A program made the translations under genes and the position numbers. The notes under the pieces were generated by a model. It worked only from the letters and a program-made list of their open reading frames with translations, searched no databases and was not told the origin of the DNA. DNA of 64,000 nt from Sphingomonas populi (lineage in GTDB: Bacteria; Pseudomonadota; Alphaproteobacteria; Sphingomonadales; Sphingomonadaceae), in the NCBI RefSeq assembly GCF_004208535.1, contig NZ_SGIS01000001.1, positions 186,001 to 250,000 on the forward strand, given 5' to 3'. The stretch's first letter is position 1. The number at the start of each line of letters is the position of its first letter. Positions 17,634-26,086 of this stretch are shown in pieces.

Positions 17634-18371
17634 TCAGATCATCGCCATGCCGCCATTGACGTGCAATGTCTGGCCAGTGACGTAACCCGCTTCCTTGCTG
17701 GCGAGATAGACGACGGCGGCGCCGATGTCAGCCCCCTCGCCCATCTTGCCCGCCGGAATCTTCGCATTGAGCGCATCCTTCTGCGCATCGGGCAGCACGT
17801 CGGTCATCGCGGTGCGGATGAAGCCCGGCGCGACGCAATTTACGGTGACATTGCGCGCGGCGAGTTCCTGCCCGAGCGCCTTCGACATGCCGACGATACC
17901 GGCCTTGGAGGCGGCATAGTTCGCCTGCCCGGGATTGCCGGTGGTGCCGACGATCGAGGTGATCGAAATGATCCGGCCGAAACGCGCCTTCATCATCGGC
18001 TTGGCGGCGGCGCGCATCAGCCGGAACGCGGCTTCGAGGTTGACGCGGATCACCTGATCCCATTCGTCATCCTTCATGCGCAGGATGAGATTGTCGCGCG
18101 TCACGCCAGCGTTGTTGACGAGGATGTCGAGCTTGCCGAGCGCAGCCACGGCCTGCGGCACCAATGCATCCACTGCGGCGGCATCGGAAAGATCGCAGGG
18201 CAGCGCGACATGATCGCTCCCGAGGCTGGCGCGAAACGCTTCGAGCTTGTCCGCATTGGACCCCGAAACCGCCAGACGCGCCCCCTGCGCCGCCAACGCC
18301 TGAGCGATCGCCGACCCGATCCCCCCACTCGCGCCGGTGACCAGCGCTGTCATGCCTGTAAGGTCGAACAT
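17634..18371 (-). CDS. fabG: 3-oxoacyl-ACP reductase
   Basis: It reduces beta-ketoacyl-ACP with NADPH. The 245-residue SDR protein has the glycine motif [22 protein letters not shown] and the catalytic YAASKAG. The sequence [14 protein letters not shown] is the usual FabG C-terminal half. Its ATG lies one base after the stop of the GxxExxY gene (TGA-G-ATG), so a transcript crossing the inserted cassette would couple the two. Position after fabD and before acpP supports FabG over a general SDR. Confidence 0.96.
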   Translation of the reverse strand: MFDLTGMTALVTGASGGIGSAIAQALAAQGARLAVSGSNADKLEAFRASLGSDHVALPCDLSDAAAVDALVPQAVAALGKLDILVNNAGVTRDNLILRMKDDEWDQVIRVNLEAAFRLMRAAAKPMMKARFGRIISITSIVGTTGNPGQANYAASKAGIVGMSKALGQELAARNVTVNCVAPGFIRTAMTDVLPDAQKDALNAKIPAGKMGEGADIGAAVVYLASKEAGYVTGQTLHVNGGMAMI

Positions 18372-18372
18372 C

Positions 18373-18807
18373 TCATTCTCCAGAAGTGTCGATTTGGTTC
18401 ACGCGGAGGCGCGGAGGCGCAGAGGAGCGATGGTTATTGACCACGCGGCGCAGCCCTTCCTTGAGCGTCTCGCCTCCGAAATTGATAAGCAGCCCTACGG
18501 GCTGCTTCATTAAGCGAAGATATGTCAGCAACTGCTTGCCATGCACAGGCATCAGCCGCTCGACGGATTTGATCTCGACGATGAGGCGGTTGTCGATGAG
18601 CAAATCCACGCGAAACGCGGCATCGAATCGCAGCCCCTCGAACTCGATGTCGATCGGGCTTTGCCGAACGACCGAATAGCCGATGTCGGTAAGCTTCGCC
18701 GCTAACACCATCTCGTAGACACTTTCGAGCAAGCCCGGGCCAAGATCGCGATGCAATCGCAACGCGACGTCGATAACGTCGCCGGTAATCGCATCGATAT
18801 CCTTCAT
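18373..18807 (-). CDS. GxxExxY-family protein (PD-(D/E)XK nuclease fold)
   Basis: The 144-residue protein has the name-giving motif as GLLESVY (residues 25-31). A PD-(D/E)XK-like active site is visible as Asp68 with EIK (Glu78, Lys80). The family (PF13366) is predicted to be nuclease-like, but its function is not established. The gene sits between fabD and fabG inside a pair of perfect 28-bp inverted repeats. Residues 128-137 are encoded by the repeat itself, and the last 7 by the sequence outside it, so the native C-terminus is probably altered. This suggests insertion of a small cassette into the fab gene set. Confidence 0.9.
   Translation of the reverse strand: MKDIDAITGDVIDVALRLHRDLGPGLLESVYEMVLAAKLTDIGYSVVRQSPIDIEFEGLRFDAAFRVDLLIDNRLIVEIKSVERLMPVHGKQLLTYLRLMKQPVGLLINFGGETLKEGLRRVVNNHRSSAPPRLRVNQIDTSGE
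18397..18424 (-). repeat. Inverted repeat arm, fabG side
   Basis: This 28-bp arm is the exact reverse complement of 18816-18843. It is read through by the GxxExxY frame as residues 128-137. Confidence 0.95.
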
Positions 18808-18815
18808 CCCGTTCT

Positions 18816-18843
18816 CTCTGCGCCTCCGCGCCTCCGCGTGAAC
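18816..18843 (+). repeat. Inverted repeat arm, fabD side
   Basis: This 28-bp arm begins 9 bases upstream of the GxxExxY start codon and ends a few bases from the fabD stop. It is identical in reverse complement to 18397-18424. Confidence 0.95.
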
Positions 18844-18848
18844 AACTC

Positions 18849-19784
18849 CTACAAGCTTTTCGCCAGCGCCTCGATATCGTCCATCGTGACGACACTCACC
18901 GTCTCCACGTCGGCAGCGGTGCGTTTGACCATTGCGGTCAGCACCTTGGCACCGAACTCGACGAAACGCTCCACGCCGGTATCCGCCATCGCCAGCACCG
19001 ATTCGCGCCAGCGCACCATGCCCGTCACCTGTTCAACGAGCAGCCGGCGGATCGTGTCGGGGTCGCCGACCGGGCTTGCCGTCACGTTCGCGAACACCGG
19101 CACCAGCGGCGCGTCGATGCGCGCCTCGGCGAGCGCCGTTTCCATCGCATCGGCGGCGGGCTGCATCAGCACGCAGTGGAACGGCGCCGAGACCGGCAGC
19201 AGCACCGCCTTCTTCGCCCCGAATTCCTTGGCAATCGCAACGACGCGGTCGATCGCGCCTTTCGCGCCCGACAGCACGACCTGCGACGGATCATTGTCGT
19301 TGGCGACAGTGCAAACCTCGCCCTCGCTCGCGGCATTGGCGATGATGCGGGCCTTTTCCAGATCGGCTCCGAGCAACGCCGCCATCGCGCCCTCCCCGAC
19401 CGGCACCGCCGCCTGCATCGCGAGGCCGCGATGCTTGAGCAGCAGCGCCGTCGTCGGCAGATCGAGCGCTCCCGCCGCGCAGAGCGCGGTATATTCGCCG
19501 AGCGAATGGCCCGCGACATAATCAGCCTTGTCGGCGAGGCGGATGCCGCCCTCCCGCTCCAGCACGCGCAACGTGGCGATGGCATTGGCCATGATCGCCG
19601 CCTGCGAATTTTCGGTCAGCATGAGGTCTTCGGCCGGCCCCTCGGTCATCAACCGGAAGAGATGCTGGCCGAGCGCGTCGTCGACCTCCTGGAACACCTC
19701 GCGCGCGACGGCACTCGCGTCGGCAAGCGCCTTGCCCATGCCGACAGCCTGACTACCCTGCCCCGGAAAAATGAATGCGCGCAT
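18849..19784 (-). CDS. fabD: Malonyl-CoA:ACP transacylase
   Basis: It transfers malonyl from CoA to ACP, supplying fatty-acid elongation. The 311-residue protein begins FIFPGQGSQAVGMGKAL and has the nucleophile Ser in GHSLGEYTAL. The catalytic His lies in VSAPFHCVLMQPAA. It is the first gene of the minus-strand fab gene set. Its stop lies just outside the GxxExxY cassette, so the gene itself is not disrupted. Confidence 0.97.
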   Translation of the reverse strand: MRAFIFPGQGSQAVGMGKALADASAVAREVFQEVDDALGQHLFRLMTEGPAEDLMLTENSQAAIMANAIATLRVLEREGGIRLADKADYVAGHSLGEYTALCAAGALDLPTTALLLKHRGLAMQAAVPVGEGAMAALLGADLEKARIIANAASEGEVCTVANDNDPSQVVLSGAKGAIDRVVAIAKEFGAKKAVLLPVSAPFHCVLMQPAADAMETALAEARIDAPLVPVFANVTASPVGDPDTIRRLLVEQVTGMVRWRESVLAMADTGVERFVEFGAKVLTAMVKRTAADVETVSVVTMDDIEALAKSL

Positions 19785-19955
19785 CGTTCATGTCCTTCAG
19801 ATCAGGCGCGTCGCCCTAGAAACCTGAACGAACTTACGCAAGCGGCGACACTTTGTGACGCTTTACCGGTGTTCGCGGGACGGGCCTGATACAATCGCAC
19901 CCTAGATTGCTCTCGACGCCGGGAGAAGGCGCCGTTGAAAAACAGGAGCTGAAAC

Positions 19956-20339
19956 GTGAAAAAGTTCATCCTCGCCGCGCTGGCAACTTCGATCCTCGCC
20001 AGCCCGATCGCGATGGCGCCCGCCGAGGCGCAGGGCCGTCAGGATCATCAGGAGCGCCGCACCACCGTCGTCCGCGAAGGGCCGCACGGCCGCACCGTCG
20101 TGACGAACCGCACCGTCGTCAACAACCGCAACAATTATCGCCGCTGGAACAAGGGCCAGCGCTTCGATCGGCGCTATGCGCAGAACTACCGCGAGATCAA
20201 CGATTGGCGCGCGTATCGCGGTCGTCGCCTCTACGCCCCGCCGCGCGGCTATCATTGGGTGCGTTCGGGCAATGACGCGGTGCTCGTCGCTGTTTCGGGC
20301 AGCTTGATCGGCGCGGTGCTCGCGGGCGCGTTCAACTAA
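19956..20339 (+). CDS. RcnB-like exported protein
   Basis: The 127-residue protein has a signal peptide (MKKFILAALATSILASPIAM, cleaved near AEAQG). A basic, Arg/Asn/Tyr-rich middle follows, ending with the RcnB-type segment LYAPPRGYHWVRSGNDAVLVAV and a glycine-containing hydrophobic end. E. coli RcnB modulates periplasmic nickel and cobalt; most alphaproteobacterial homologues have no tested role. GGAG lies upstream of the ATG. It stands alone, divergent from fabD. Confidence 0.85.
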   Translation: MKKFILAALATSILASPIAMAPAEAQGRQDHQERRTTVVREGPHGRTVVTNRTVVNNRNNYRRWNKGQRFDRRYAQNYREINDWRAYRGRRLYAPPRGYHWVRSGNDAVLVAVSGSLIGAVLAGAFN

Positions 20340-20349
20340 GGCCTGTCGC

Positions 20350-20431
20350 GGAAGCAAGAACGCTTGCTTCCGATGCGAAAATCGCTAAGGAACCGCACTC
20401 CGGGGTGGAAGGCACACGCTTTCCGCCCCGG
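20350..20431 (+). other. Tandem hairpins between the RcnB-like gene and rpsF
   Basis: A 9-bp stem (20350-20358 with 20363-20371, loop AACG) is followed by a 14-bp stem with two G-U pairs (20400-20413 with 20418-20431, loop ACAC). Neither is followed by a T-tract. The second could be part of an rpsF leader, since S6:S18 autoregulatory leaders are known in bacteria. I cannot confirm the conserved CCG-bulge structure by eye. Confidence 0.5.
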
Positions 20432-20510
20432 TTGCTATTGAAGACGACAGCCGGAGGGGCGTTCGCATGGTGCGGGCGTCAGCGATCGGCCAAGATAAGG
20501 TAAAGCACGC

Positions 20511-20957
20511 ATGGCTCTGTACGAGCATGTGTTCCTTGCGCGCCAGGATCTGGCACAGGCGCAGGTGGATGCACTGGCGGAAATCGCCACCAAGATCATT
20601 CAGGACAACGATGGTCGGGTCGTCAAGACCGAGACCTGGGGCCTGCGCAGCCTCGCGTACAAGATCGCGAAGAACCGCAAGGCGCATTACGTGATGCTCG
20701 AGATCGACGCCCCCGGCTCGGTCATCGTCGAGCTGGAGCGCCAGATCCAGATCAACGAAGACATCATCCGCTACATGACCGTCAAGGTCGACGAGCTGGA
20801 AGCCGGCCCGACCGTGATGATGCGCAAGAGCGAGCGTGATCGTGAGCGTCGTGGCGACCGTGAGGGTGGCCGTGGCGCCGATCGTGACGGGCGTCCCGAT
20901 CGTGGTGATCGTCCCGAGCGCAGCGAGCGCCCGCGTCGTGATTTCGACGGCGAATAA
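20511..20957 (+). CDS. rpsF: 30S ribosomal protein S6
   Basis: The 148-residue protein begins with the S6 core ([20 protein letters not shown], then [24 protein letters not shown]). The core ends near residue 100. The last ~45 residues are almost entirely Arg, Asp, Gly and Glu, a disordered extension longer than in E. coli. S6 binds S18 on the 30S platform. It heads rpsF-rpsR-rplI with short spacers. Confidence 0.97.
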   Translation: MALYEHVFLARQDLAQAQVDALAEIATKIIQDNDGRVVKTETWGLRSLAYKIAKNRKAHYVMLEIDAPGSVIVELERQIQINEDIIRYMTVKVDELEAGPTVMMRKSERDRERRGDREGGRGADRDGRPDRGDRPERSERPRRDFDGE

Positions 20958-20970
20958 GGAGTTATAGACA

Positions 20971-21195
20971 ATGGCACGCCCATTTTTCCGCCGCCGCAAG
21001 AGCTGCCCGTTCTCCGCAAAAGACGCTCCCCGGATTGATTACAAAGACGTCCGGTTGCTTCAGGGCTTCGTGTCCGAGCGCGGCAAGATCGTCCCCTCGC
21101 GCATCACCTCGGTGAGCGCGAAGAAGCAGCGCGAGCTCGCCCAGGCGATCAAGCGCGCCCGTCATCTGGGGCTGCTGCCCTACATCGTTAAGTAA
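20971..21195 (+). CDS. rpsR: 30S ribosomal protein S18
   Basis: The 74-residue basic protein has the S18 pattern: [33 protein letters not shown], then [23 protein letters not shown]. It binds 16S rRNA as a dimer with S6. AAGGAG precedes the ATG, 13 bases after rpsF. Confidence 0.98.
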   Translation: MARPFFRRRKSCPFSAKDAPRIDYKDVRLLQGFVSERGKIVPSRITSVSAKKQRELAQAIKRARHLGLLPYIVK

Positions 21196-21207
21196 GGAGC
21201 GACCCAC

Positions 21208-21798
21208 ATGGATGTGATCCTGCTGGAACGAGTCGAGAAGCTCGGCAACATCGGCGACGTGGTGAAGGTGAAGGACGGTTTCGCCCGCAACTTCCTGCTC
21301 CCGAACAAGAAGGCGCTTCGCTCGAACGAAGCCAACCGCAAGGTGTTCGAGAAGAACCGTGAGCGCATCGTGGCCGAGAACGCCGCGAAGCGTGGCGAGG
21401 CCGAGAAGGAGTCGAAGACGATCGACGGCCTGACGGTCACGCTGATCCGTCAGTCGTCGAACACTGGCCAGCTCTACGGTTCGGTCGCGGTGCGCGATCT
21501 GATCGAGGCGCTCGAGGCCGAGGGCCACAAGGTGGCGAAGTCGGCGATCGTGCTCAACAAGCCGATCAAGGCGATCGGCCTGTACGAGGTCAAGGTCGCG
21601 CTGCACCCGGAGGTGTCGGTGACGGTCAAGATCAACATCGCGCGTTCGCCTGAAGAAGCTGAAATGCAGGCGCAGGGCGTTGATGTCATGTCGGCCATGT
21701 TCGAGAAGGACGAGGCCGGCTTCGTCGAAGCTTACGACCCCAACGCAGAACCGGGCGCCACCGCCGAGGTTTCCGCCGAGGAGCCGACCGAGGGCTGA
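21208..21798 (+). CDS. rplI: 50S ribosomal protein L9
   Basis: The 196-residue protein has the L9 N-terminal domain (MDVILLERVEKLGNIGDVV, KDGFARNFLLPNKKAL), then a long helix and a C-terminal RNA-binding domain. An acidic tail of about 45 residues extends past the E. coli length (149), as in other sphingomonads. It ends the rpsF operon before a strong terminator. Confidence 0.97.
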   Translation: MDVILLERVEKLGNIGDVVKVKDGFARNFLLPNKKALRSNEANRKVFEKNRERIVAENAAKRGEAEKESKTIDGLTVTLIRQSSNTGQLYGSVAVRDLIEALEAEGHKVAKSAIVLNKPIKAIGLYEVKVALHPEVSVTVKINIARSPEEAEMQAQGVDVMSAMFEKDEAGFVEAYDPNAEPGATAEVSAEEPTEG

Positions 21799-21824
21799 TC
21801 GCCTTCGCCGTCAGGTACAGAAAT

Positions 21825-21862
21825 GGGCCGCCCGGAGTGATCCGGGCGGCCCTTTCTTTTTT
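21825..21862 (+). terminator. Rho-independent terminator of the rpsF-rpsR-rplI operon
   Basis: A perfect 12-bp stem (21825-21836 with 21841-21852, loop GTGA) is followed by TTTCTTTTTT. Its CGGA-loop-TCCGG core resembles the terminator at 2292-2322. Confidence 0.93.
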
Positions 21863-21947
21863 GACGAACCTTCGCTGCTCAAACGTCAGCCCCGCGCAAG
21901 CTGGCATCCTTCCCGGCAAAGGCGCTCGCTATCGCGGGCCGCCCCAA

Positions 21948-22832
21948 TCACCACAGCACGCCATCCTTGTCGGGGGTCAACGGCTCGGGCGCGGCGTCGC
22001 CGATCGCTTGCAACAGATCGATCTCGATCGTCCGGCACATCGCCGAGAGCGGGACGTCGTGCAGCGTGTTGGCGAACGGATCGACCAGATCGTCGCCGAT
22101 CGCGAGGATGGCGAGAAACATCAGCCCGACGATCGTCGATCCGAGCGGGGTCGCGAAACCCAGCGTTTCGACCAGCCCGATCGGCAGCAGGATGCAGACG
22201 AGATGGGTGAACACCATCGGAAAGAAGCGATATTGATTGGGTAGCGGCGTGTTCTTGAGCCGCTCCATCCCGCCTTGTGCGTTGGCGATATCGACCAGGA
22301 TGTTTTCCATAGCGGTCTGCTGGATCGTATCGAGCCAGCCCTCGCGCCGGGCGAGGTCGATCCGCCGGCCGGTGCCATCGACAATACCGTTGGCAACATT
22401 GGTGCGCACGAGCGCGAACGATGCCTCGCCATCGGACAGGAACCGCAACACGTCATCATCGGGCTTCTGACGGCGCAACTGGCACCGCAGCGCGTTGACA
22501 TAGGCGATCTGGCGCAACACGATCGTCCGCTTGAGGTCGGTCGCTTCCTCGGGGAGGAAGTTGCGCGCCTGACGGGCCAGGCTGCGGCTGGCGTTGATCA
22601 TCGCCCCCCACAGCCCGCGCCCTTCCCACCAGCGCTGATAGGCCGAGTTGCTGCGAAACCCGAGCACCAGCGCGAGCGCCGAGCCGAACAGCGTGAGCGG
22701 CAGCGACGGCGCGGTGAACGGCAGCACATAATAGGTCGCGGTGACGGTGACGTCCCACACGAACAGCACCACCAGCGGCTTCCAGATTTCACGGATCACC
22801 TGCTTGGCGCCCGGAACGACAGTTACGATCAT
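21948..22832 (-). CDS. Bestrophin-family membrane protein (YneE type)
   Basis: The 294-residue inner-membrane protein has four likely membrane segments. The family stretch LGFRSNSAYQRWWEGRGLWG lies near residues 55-75, and later a Pro-rich segment VCILLPIGLVETLG. Bestrophin homologues form pentameric anion or cation channels. The conserved acidic end SAMCRTIEIDLLQAIGD is present. A small membrane-protein gene lies 38 bases upstream in the same direction and may be cotranscribed. Confidence 0.88.
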   Translation of the reverse strand: MIVTVVPGAKQVIREIWKPLVVLFVWDVTVTATYYVLPFTAPSLPLTLFGSALALVLGFRSNSAYQRWWEGRGLWGAMINASRSLARQARNFLPEEATDLKRTIVLRQIAYVNALRCQLRRQKPDDDVLRFLSDGEASFALVRTNVANGIVDGTGRRIDLARREGWLDTIQQTAMENILVDIANAQGGMERLKNTPLPNQYRFFPMVFTHLVCILLPIGLVETLGFATPLGSTIVGLMFLAILAIGDDLVDPFANTLHDVPLSAMCRTIEIDLLQAIGDAAPEPLTPDKDGVLW

Positions 22833-22870
22833 AGCGTCTCAGATACCCCGGCGAACGAATGGCATGTCTA

Positions 22871-23092
22871 TCATCGCTTGGCCTGAACGCCCCTGTCCGT
22901 CTGCGCAAGCGGTGGATTCGCCGCGCTGGCAAGCGCTATCGCCGTGCCGGTGGCAGGACGCAGCACGAACCATTGCGGATGTTCGATCGCGACGAGATAT
23001 GTCAGCACGAACACGCCGAACGCGAGAAACTTCCACGATCCGCGCCAGGTCTCAAGCACGGCGTCGCGGTCACGGTGGGGGGATGGGCGCAT
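22871..23092 (-). CDS. Small single-pass membrane protein of unknown function
   Basis: The 73-residue protein has a charged N-terminus (MRPSPHRDRDAVLETWRG) and one hydrophobic segment (WKFLAFGVFVLTYLVAI). A soluble tail follows with PQWFVLRPATGTAIALA. The start ATG at 23092 is preceded by GGAGA at 6 bases, which supports translation. It lies between alaS and the bestrophin-like gene in the same orientation. I do not recognise a named family. Confidence 0.65.
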   Translation of the reverse strand: MRPSPHRDRDAVLETWRGSWKFLAFGVFVLTYLVAIEHPQWFVLRPATGTAIALASAANPPLAQTDRGVQAKR

Positions 23093-23254
23093 CGTCTGTC
23101 TCCAATTTCGAATGACAGGCGCAAGATAGGCGGCAGCCCGGCGCGGTGTATAAACCGTCCGTGACATAATATTGCTGCGGTGCAGCATAGCGACGAGGGT
23201 GGCGATTCACGCGATGAAGCGCGCGAATCCGTCGATTTCGTGCTTCGACCGATC

Positions 23255-23277
23255 GGGAGGGCGCGGGGCGCCCTCCC
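23255..23277 (-). terminator. Hairpin directly after alaS
   Basis: A perfect 10-bp stem (23268-23277 with 23255-23264, loop of 3) begins 4 bases after the alaS stop on the minus strand. No T-tract follows, so it may work with Rho or protect the 3' end. Confidence 0.45.
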
Positions 23278-23281
23278 ATGA

Positions 23282-25939
23282 TTACGCCGCCGCGTGCTCG
23301 GGCGCGAGCGCGGTCCGCACCGCTGCGACGGCTTCAGCCGCTTTCGCGCCATCCGGGCCACCGCCCTGCGCCATGTCCGGTCGACCGCCGCCGCCCTGCC
23401 CGCCCAGCACGGCGACCGCAACGCGCAGCAGATCGACCGCGCTCCGCGTGGTCGCAACGTCGGCGGTCAGACCGACCGCGACCGAGGCGCGGCCTTCATT
23501 GACCGCGACGATCATCGCCACGCCCGAGCCGATCCGGCCCTTCACGTCATCGACCGCGCCGCGTAGCGACTTGGGATCGAGACCTTCGATCACCTGACCA
23601 ACGAAATTGACGCCGCCGATCTGCTCCGGTCCCGCCGGCGCGGCGCCTGCGCCGCCGCCGAGCGCGAGCGCCTTCTTGGCTTCAGCGAGTTCGCGCTCGA
23701 GCTTGCGACGCTCCTCGACCAGCGCCGCGACGCGCGCGGGAACGTCGTCGGGGGTCGCCTTCAGTGCCGCAGCCGCCTCGCGCAGCTTCTCGTCACGCGC
23801 ACTTAAATACGCGCGTGCCGCCTCGCCGGTCAGCCCCTCGATCCGACGAACGCCGCTCGACACGGCGCTTTCCGAGACGATCTCGAACAGGGCGATATCG
23901 CCGAGCGCATTGACGTGGGTGCCGCCGCACAGCTCGACCGAATAGCTGGCATCGGCATCGCGGCCCATCGACAGCACGCGAACCTCGTCACCATATTTCT
24001 CGCCGAACAGCGCCATCGCGCCAGCCGCGATCGCGTCATCGGGAGTCATCAACCGCGTGGTGACCGCATCGTTGCCGCGAATGTGGCGGTTCACGTCGGC
24101 CTCGACGTCGGCGATCTCCTGCGGAGTCATCGCGCTGTTGTGCGAGAAATCGAAGCGCAGCCGATCCTCGGCGACGAGGCTGCCCTTCTGCGTGACATGC
24201 CCGCCGAGCCGCCGCCGGAGCGCCGCGTGCAGCAGGTGAGTCGCGCTATGGTTGGCACGGATACGCGCACGGCGATCGACATCGATCGCCAGCCGCACGG
24301 TATCGCCGACCGCGACCGCGCCGCTGTCTATCCGCGAACGATGCGCGAACAGCCGGCCGAGCGGCTTGGCGGTATCTTCGACCGTGATCGCGACGCCGTC
24401 GCCGGTAATCGTGCCGGCATCACCCATCTGGCCGCCGCTCTCGCCGTAGAAAGGCGTCTGGTTGACGAGGATGTCGACCGTCTCGCCAGCCTCGGCGCGG
24501 TCCACGCGTGCGCCGTCCTTGACGATCGCGATCACCTGCCCCTCGCCCGCATCGGTCGCATAGCCGATGAACTCGGTGCTACCGAACGCCTCGGCGATGT
24601 CGAACCACAGATCGTCGGACGCGCGCTGGCCCGAGCCCTTCCAGGCAGCCCGCGCCGCACGCTTCTGCTCGGCCATCGCCGCATCGTACCCGGCACGATC
24701 GACGCTGATCCCCTGCGGGCGCAACGCATCCTCGGTGAGATCATACGGAAAGCCGAACGTGTCGTAGAGCTTGAACGCGGTTTCGCCGGGCAGGATCGCA
24801 CCCTCGCCGAACGCGGCGGTTGCCTCGTCGAGCAGACGCAGGCCGTTGGTCAGCGTGCGGCGGAACTGCGTTTCCTCCTGGAGCAACGTCGCCTCGATCA
24901 GCGGCTGCGCGCGCACCAACTCGGGGAAGGCCGCGCCCATCTCGGCGACCAGCGACGGCACCAGCCGGTGCATCAGCGGGTCTTTCGCGCCGAGCAGATG
25001 CGCGTGCCGCATCGCGCGCCGCATGATCCGGCGCAGCACATAGCCGCGCCCTTCGCTCGCCGGCAGCACGCCGTCGGCGATGAGGAAACCCGATGAACGC
25101 AGATGGTCGGCGATGACGCGGTGGCTCGCCCGGGCGTCGCCCTCCGCCTGCGTGCCGGTCAGTGCGACCGAGGCGGCAATCAGCGCCTTGAACGTGTCGG
25201 TATCGTAATTGTCGGTGACGCCCTGCAACACGGCGGCGACTCGCTCCAGCCCCATGCCGGTGTCGATCGAGGGGCGCGGCAGATCGAGCCGCGTTTCCTT
25301 GTCGATCTGCTCATACTGCATGAAGACGAGATTCCAGATCTCGACGAAGCGGTCGCCATCCTCCTCGGGGCTACCGGGGGGGCCGCCCCAGATATGGTCA
25401 CCATGATCGTAGAAAATCTCGCTGCACGGCCCGCATGGCCCGGTGTCGCCCATCGACCAAAAATTGTCGTTGGTGGCGATGCGGATGATGCGATCCTCGG
25501 GCAGACCGGCGATCTTGCGCCACAGATCGAACGCCTCGTCGTCGGTATGGTACACCGTGACGGTCAGCTTCTCCGCCGGAATGCCCCATTCCTTGGTCAG
25601 CAAGGTCCAGGCGAGCGTGATCGCACGCTCCTTGAAATAATCCCCGAACGAGAAATTGCCGAGCATCTCGAAGAACGTATGGTGCCGCGCGGTGTAGCCG
25701 ACATTGTCGAGATCGTTATGCTTGCCGCCAGCGCGCACGCACTTCTGCGAGGATGTCGCAGTCGAATACGGGCGCGATTCTAGTCCGGTGAACACGTTCT
25801 TGAACGGCACCATGCCTGCGTTGACGAACATCAGCGTCGGATCGTTCTGCGGCACCAGCGGCGCGGACTGGATGCGGGCGTGCCCCTCGCGCTCGAAATA
25901 GTCGAGGAAGCTGCGGCGAATGTCGTTGGTCGAGATCAT
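23282..25939 (-). CDS. alaS: Alanyl-tRNA synthetase
   Basis: It charges tRNA-Ala. The 885-residue length fits AlaRS. The class II catalytic core opens with [20 protein letters not shown] and includes [16 protein letters not shown]. The editing domain carries the zinc ligands HSATHLLH and [10 protein letters not shown]. The C-Ala domain follows, with a glycine-rich end ([17 protein letters not shown]). alaS near recA is a common alphaproteobacterial arrangement; here four genes lie between them. Confidence 0.98.
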   Translation of the reverse strand: MISTNDIRRSFLDYFEREGHARIQSAPLVPQNDPTLMFVNAGMVPFKNVFTGLESRPYSTATSSQKCVRAGGKHNDLDNVGYTARHHTFFEMLGNFSFGDYFKERAITLAWTLLTKEWGIPAEKLTVTVYHTDDEAFDLWRKIAGLPEDRIIRIATNDNFWSMGDTGPCGPCSEIFYDHGDHIWGGPPGSPEEDGDRFVEIWNLVFMQYEQIDKETRLDLPRPSIDTGMGLERVAAVLQGVTDNYDTDTFKALIAASVALTGTQAEGDARASHRVIADHLRSSGFLIADGVLPASEGRGYVLRRIMRRAMRHAHLLGAKDPLMHRLVPSLVAEMGAAFPELVRAQPLIEATLLQEETQFRRTLTNGLRLLDEATAAFGEGAILPGETAFKLYDTFGFPYDLTEDALRPQGISVDRAGYDAAMAEQKRAARAAWKGSGQRASDDLWFDIAEAFGSTEFIGYATDAGEGQVIAIVKDGARVDRAEAGETVDILVNQTPFYGESGGQMGDAGTITGDGVAITVEDTAKPLGRLFAHRSRIDSGAVAVGDTVRLAIDVDRRARIRANHSATHLLHAALRRRLGGHVTQKGSLVAEDRLRFDFSHNSAMTPQEIADVEADVNRHIRGNDAVTTRLMTPDDAIAAGAMALFGEKYGDEVRVLSMGRDADASYSVELCGGTHVNALGDIALFEIVSESAVSSGVRRIEGLTGEAARAYLSARDEKLREAAAALKATPDDVPARVAALVEERRKLERELAEAKKALALGGGAGAAPAGPEQIGGVNFVGQVIEGLDPKSLRGAVDDVKGRIGSGVAMIVAVNEGRASVAVGLTADVATTRSAVDLLRVAVAVLGGQGGGGRPDMAQGGGPDGAKAAEAVAAVRTALAPEHAAA

Positions 25940-26086
25940 CCCGCCGACTTAGGCGAGGCCGCACATCTTCTCAAGCGTGGCGCTGCTGCGACGAGCCGTG
26001 CATATTCGCTTTGCTGGCAACGGCTCTCCACCGGCTGTAAGGCGAAGCCGCCGTCCAGCGATACGAACGACACACGGGAGAAGACC

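Larger units (their letters stand above)
18397..18843. mobile_element. Putative GxxExxY cassette bounded by perfect 28-bp inverted repeats
   Basis: Bases 18397-18424 are the exact reverse complement of 18816-18843 (28 of 28). Each arm is built from a doubled GCGGAGGC word between GTTCAC and GCAGAG. The 447-bp unit contains almost only the GxxExxY gene. There is no transposase, and I see no target-site duplication at the edges. It could be a non-autonomous mobile cassette or two copies of a dispersed repeat that happen to bracket the gene. Confidence 0.6.

Noticed and set aside
18390..18850. Target-site duplication around the GxxExxY cassette
   Set aside because: The bases just outside the arms (ATTTG on one side, AACTC on the other) do not repeat, so no duplication can be claimed.
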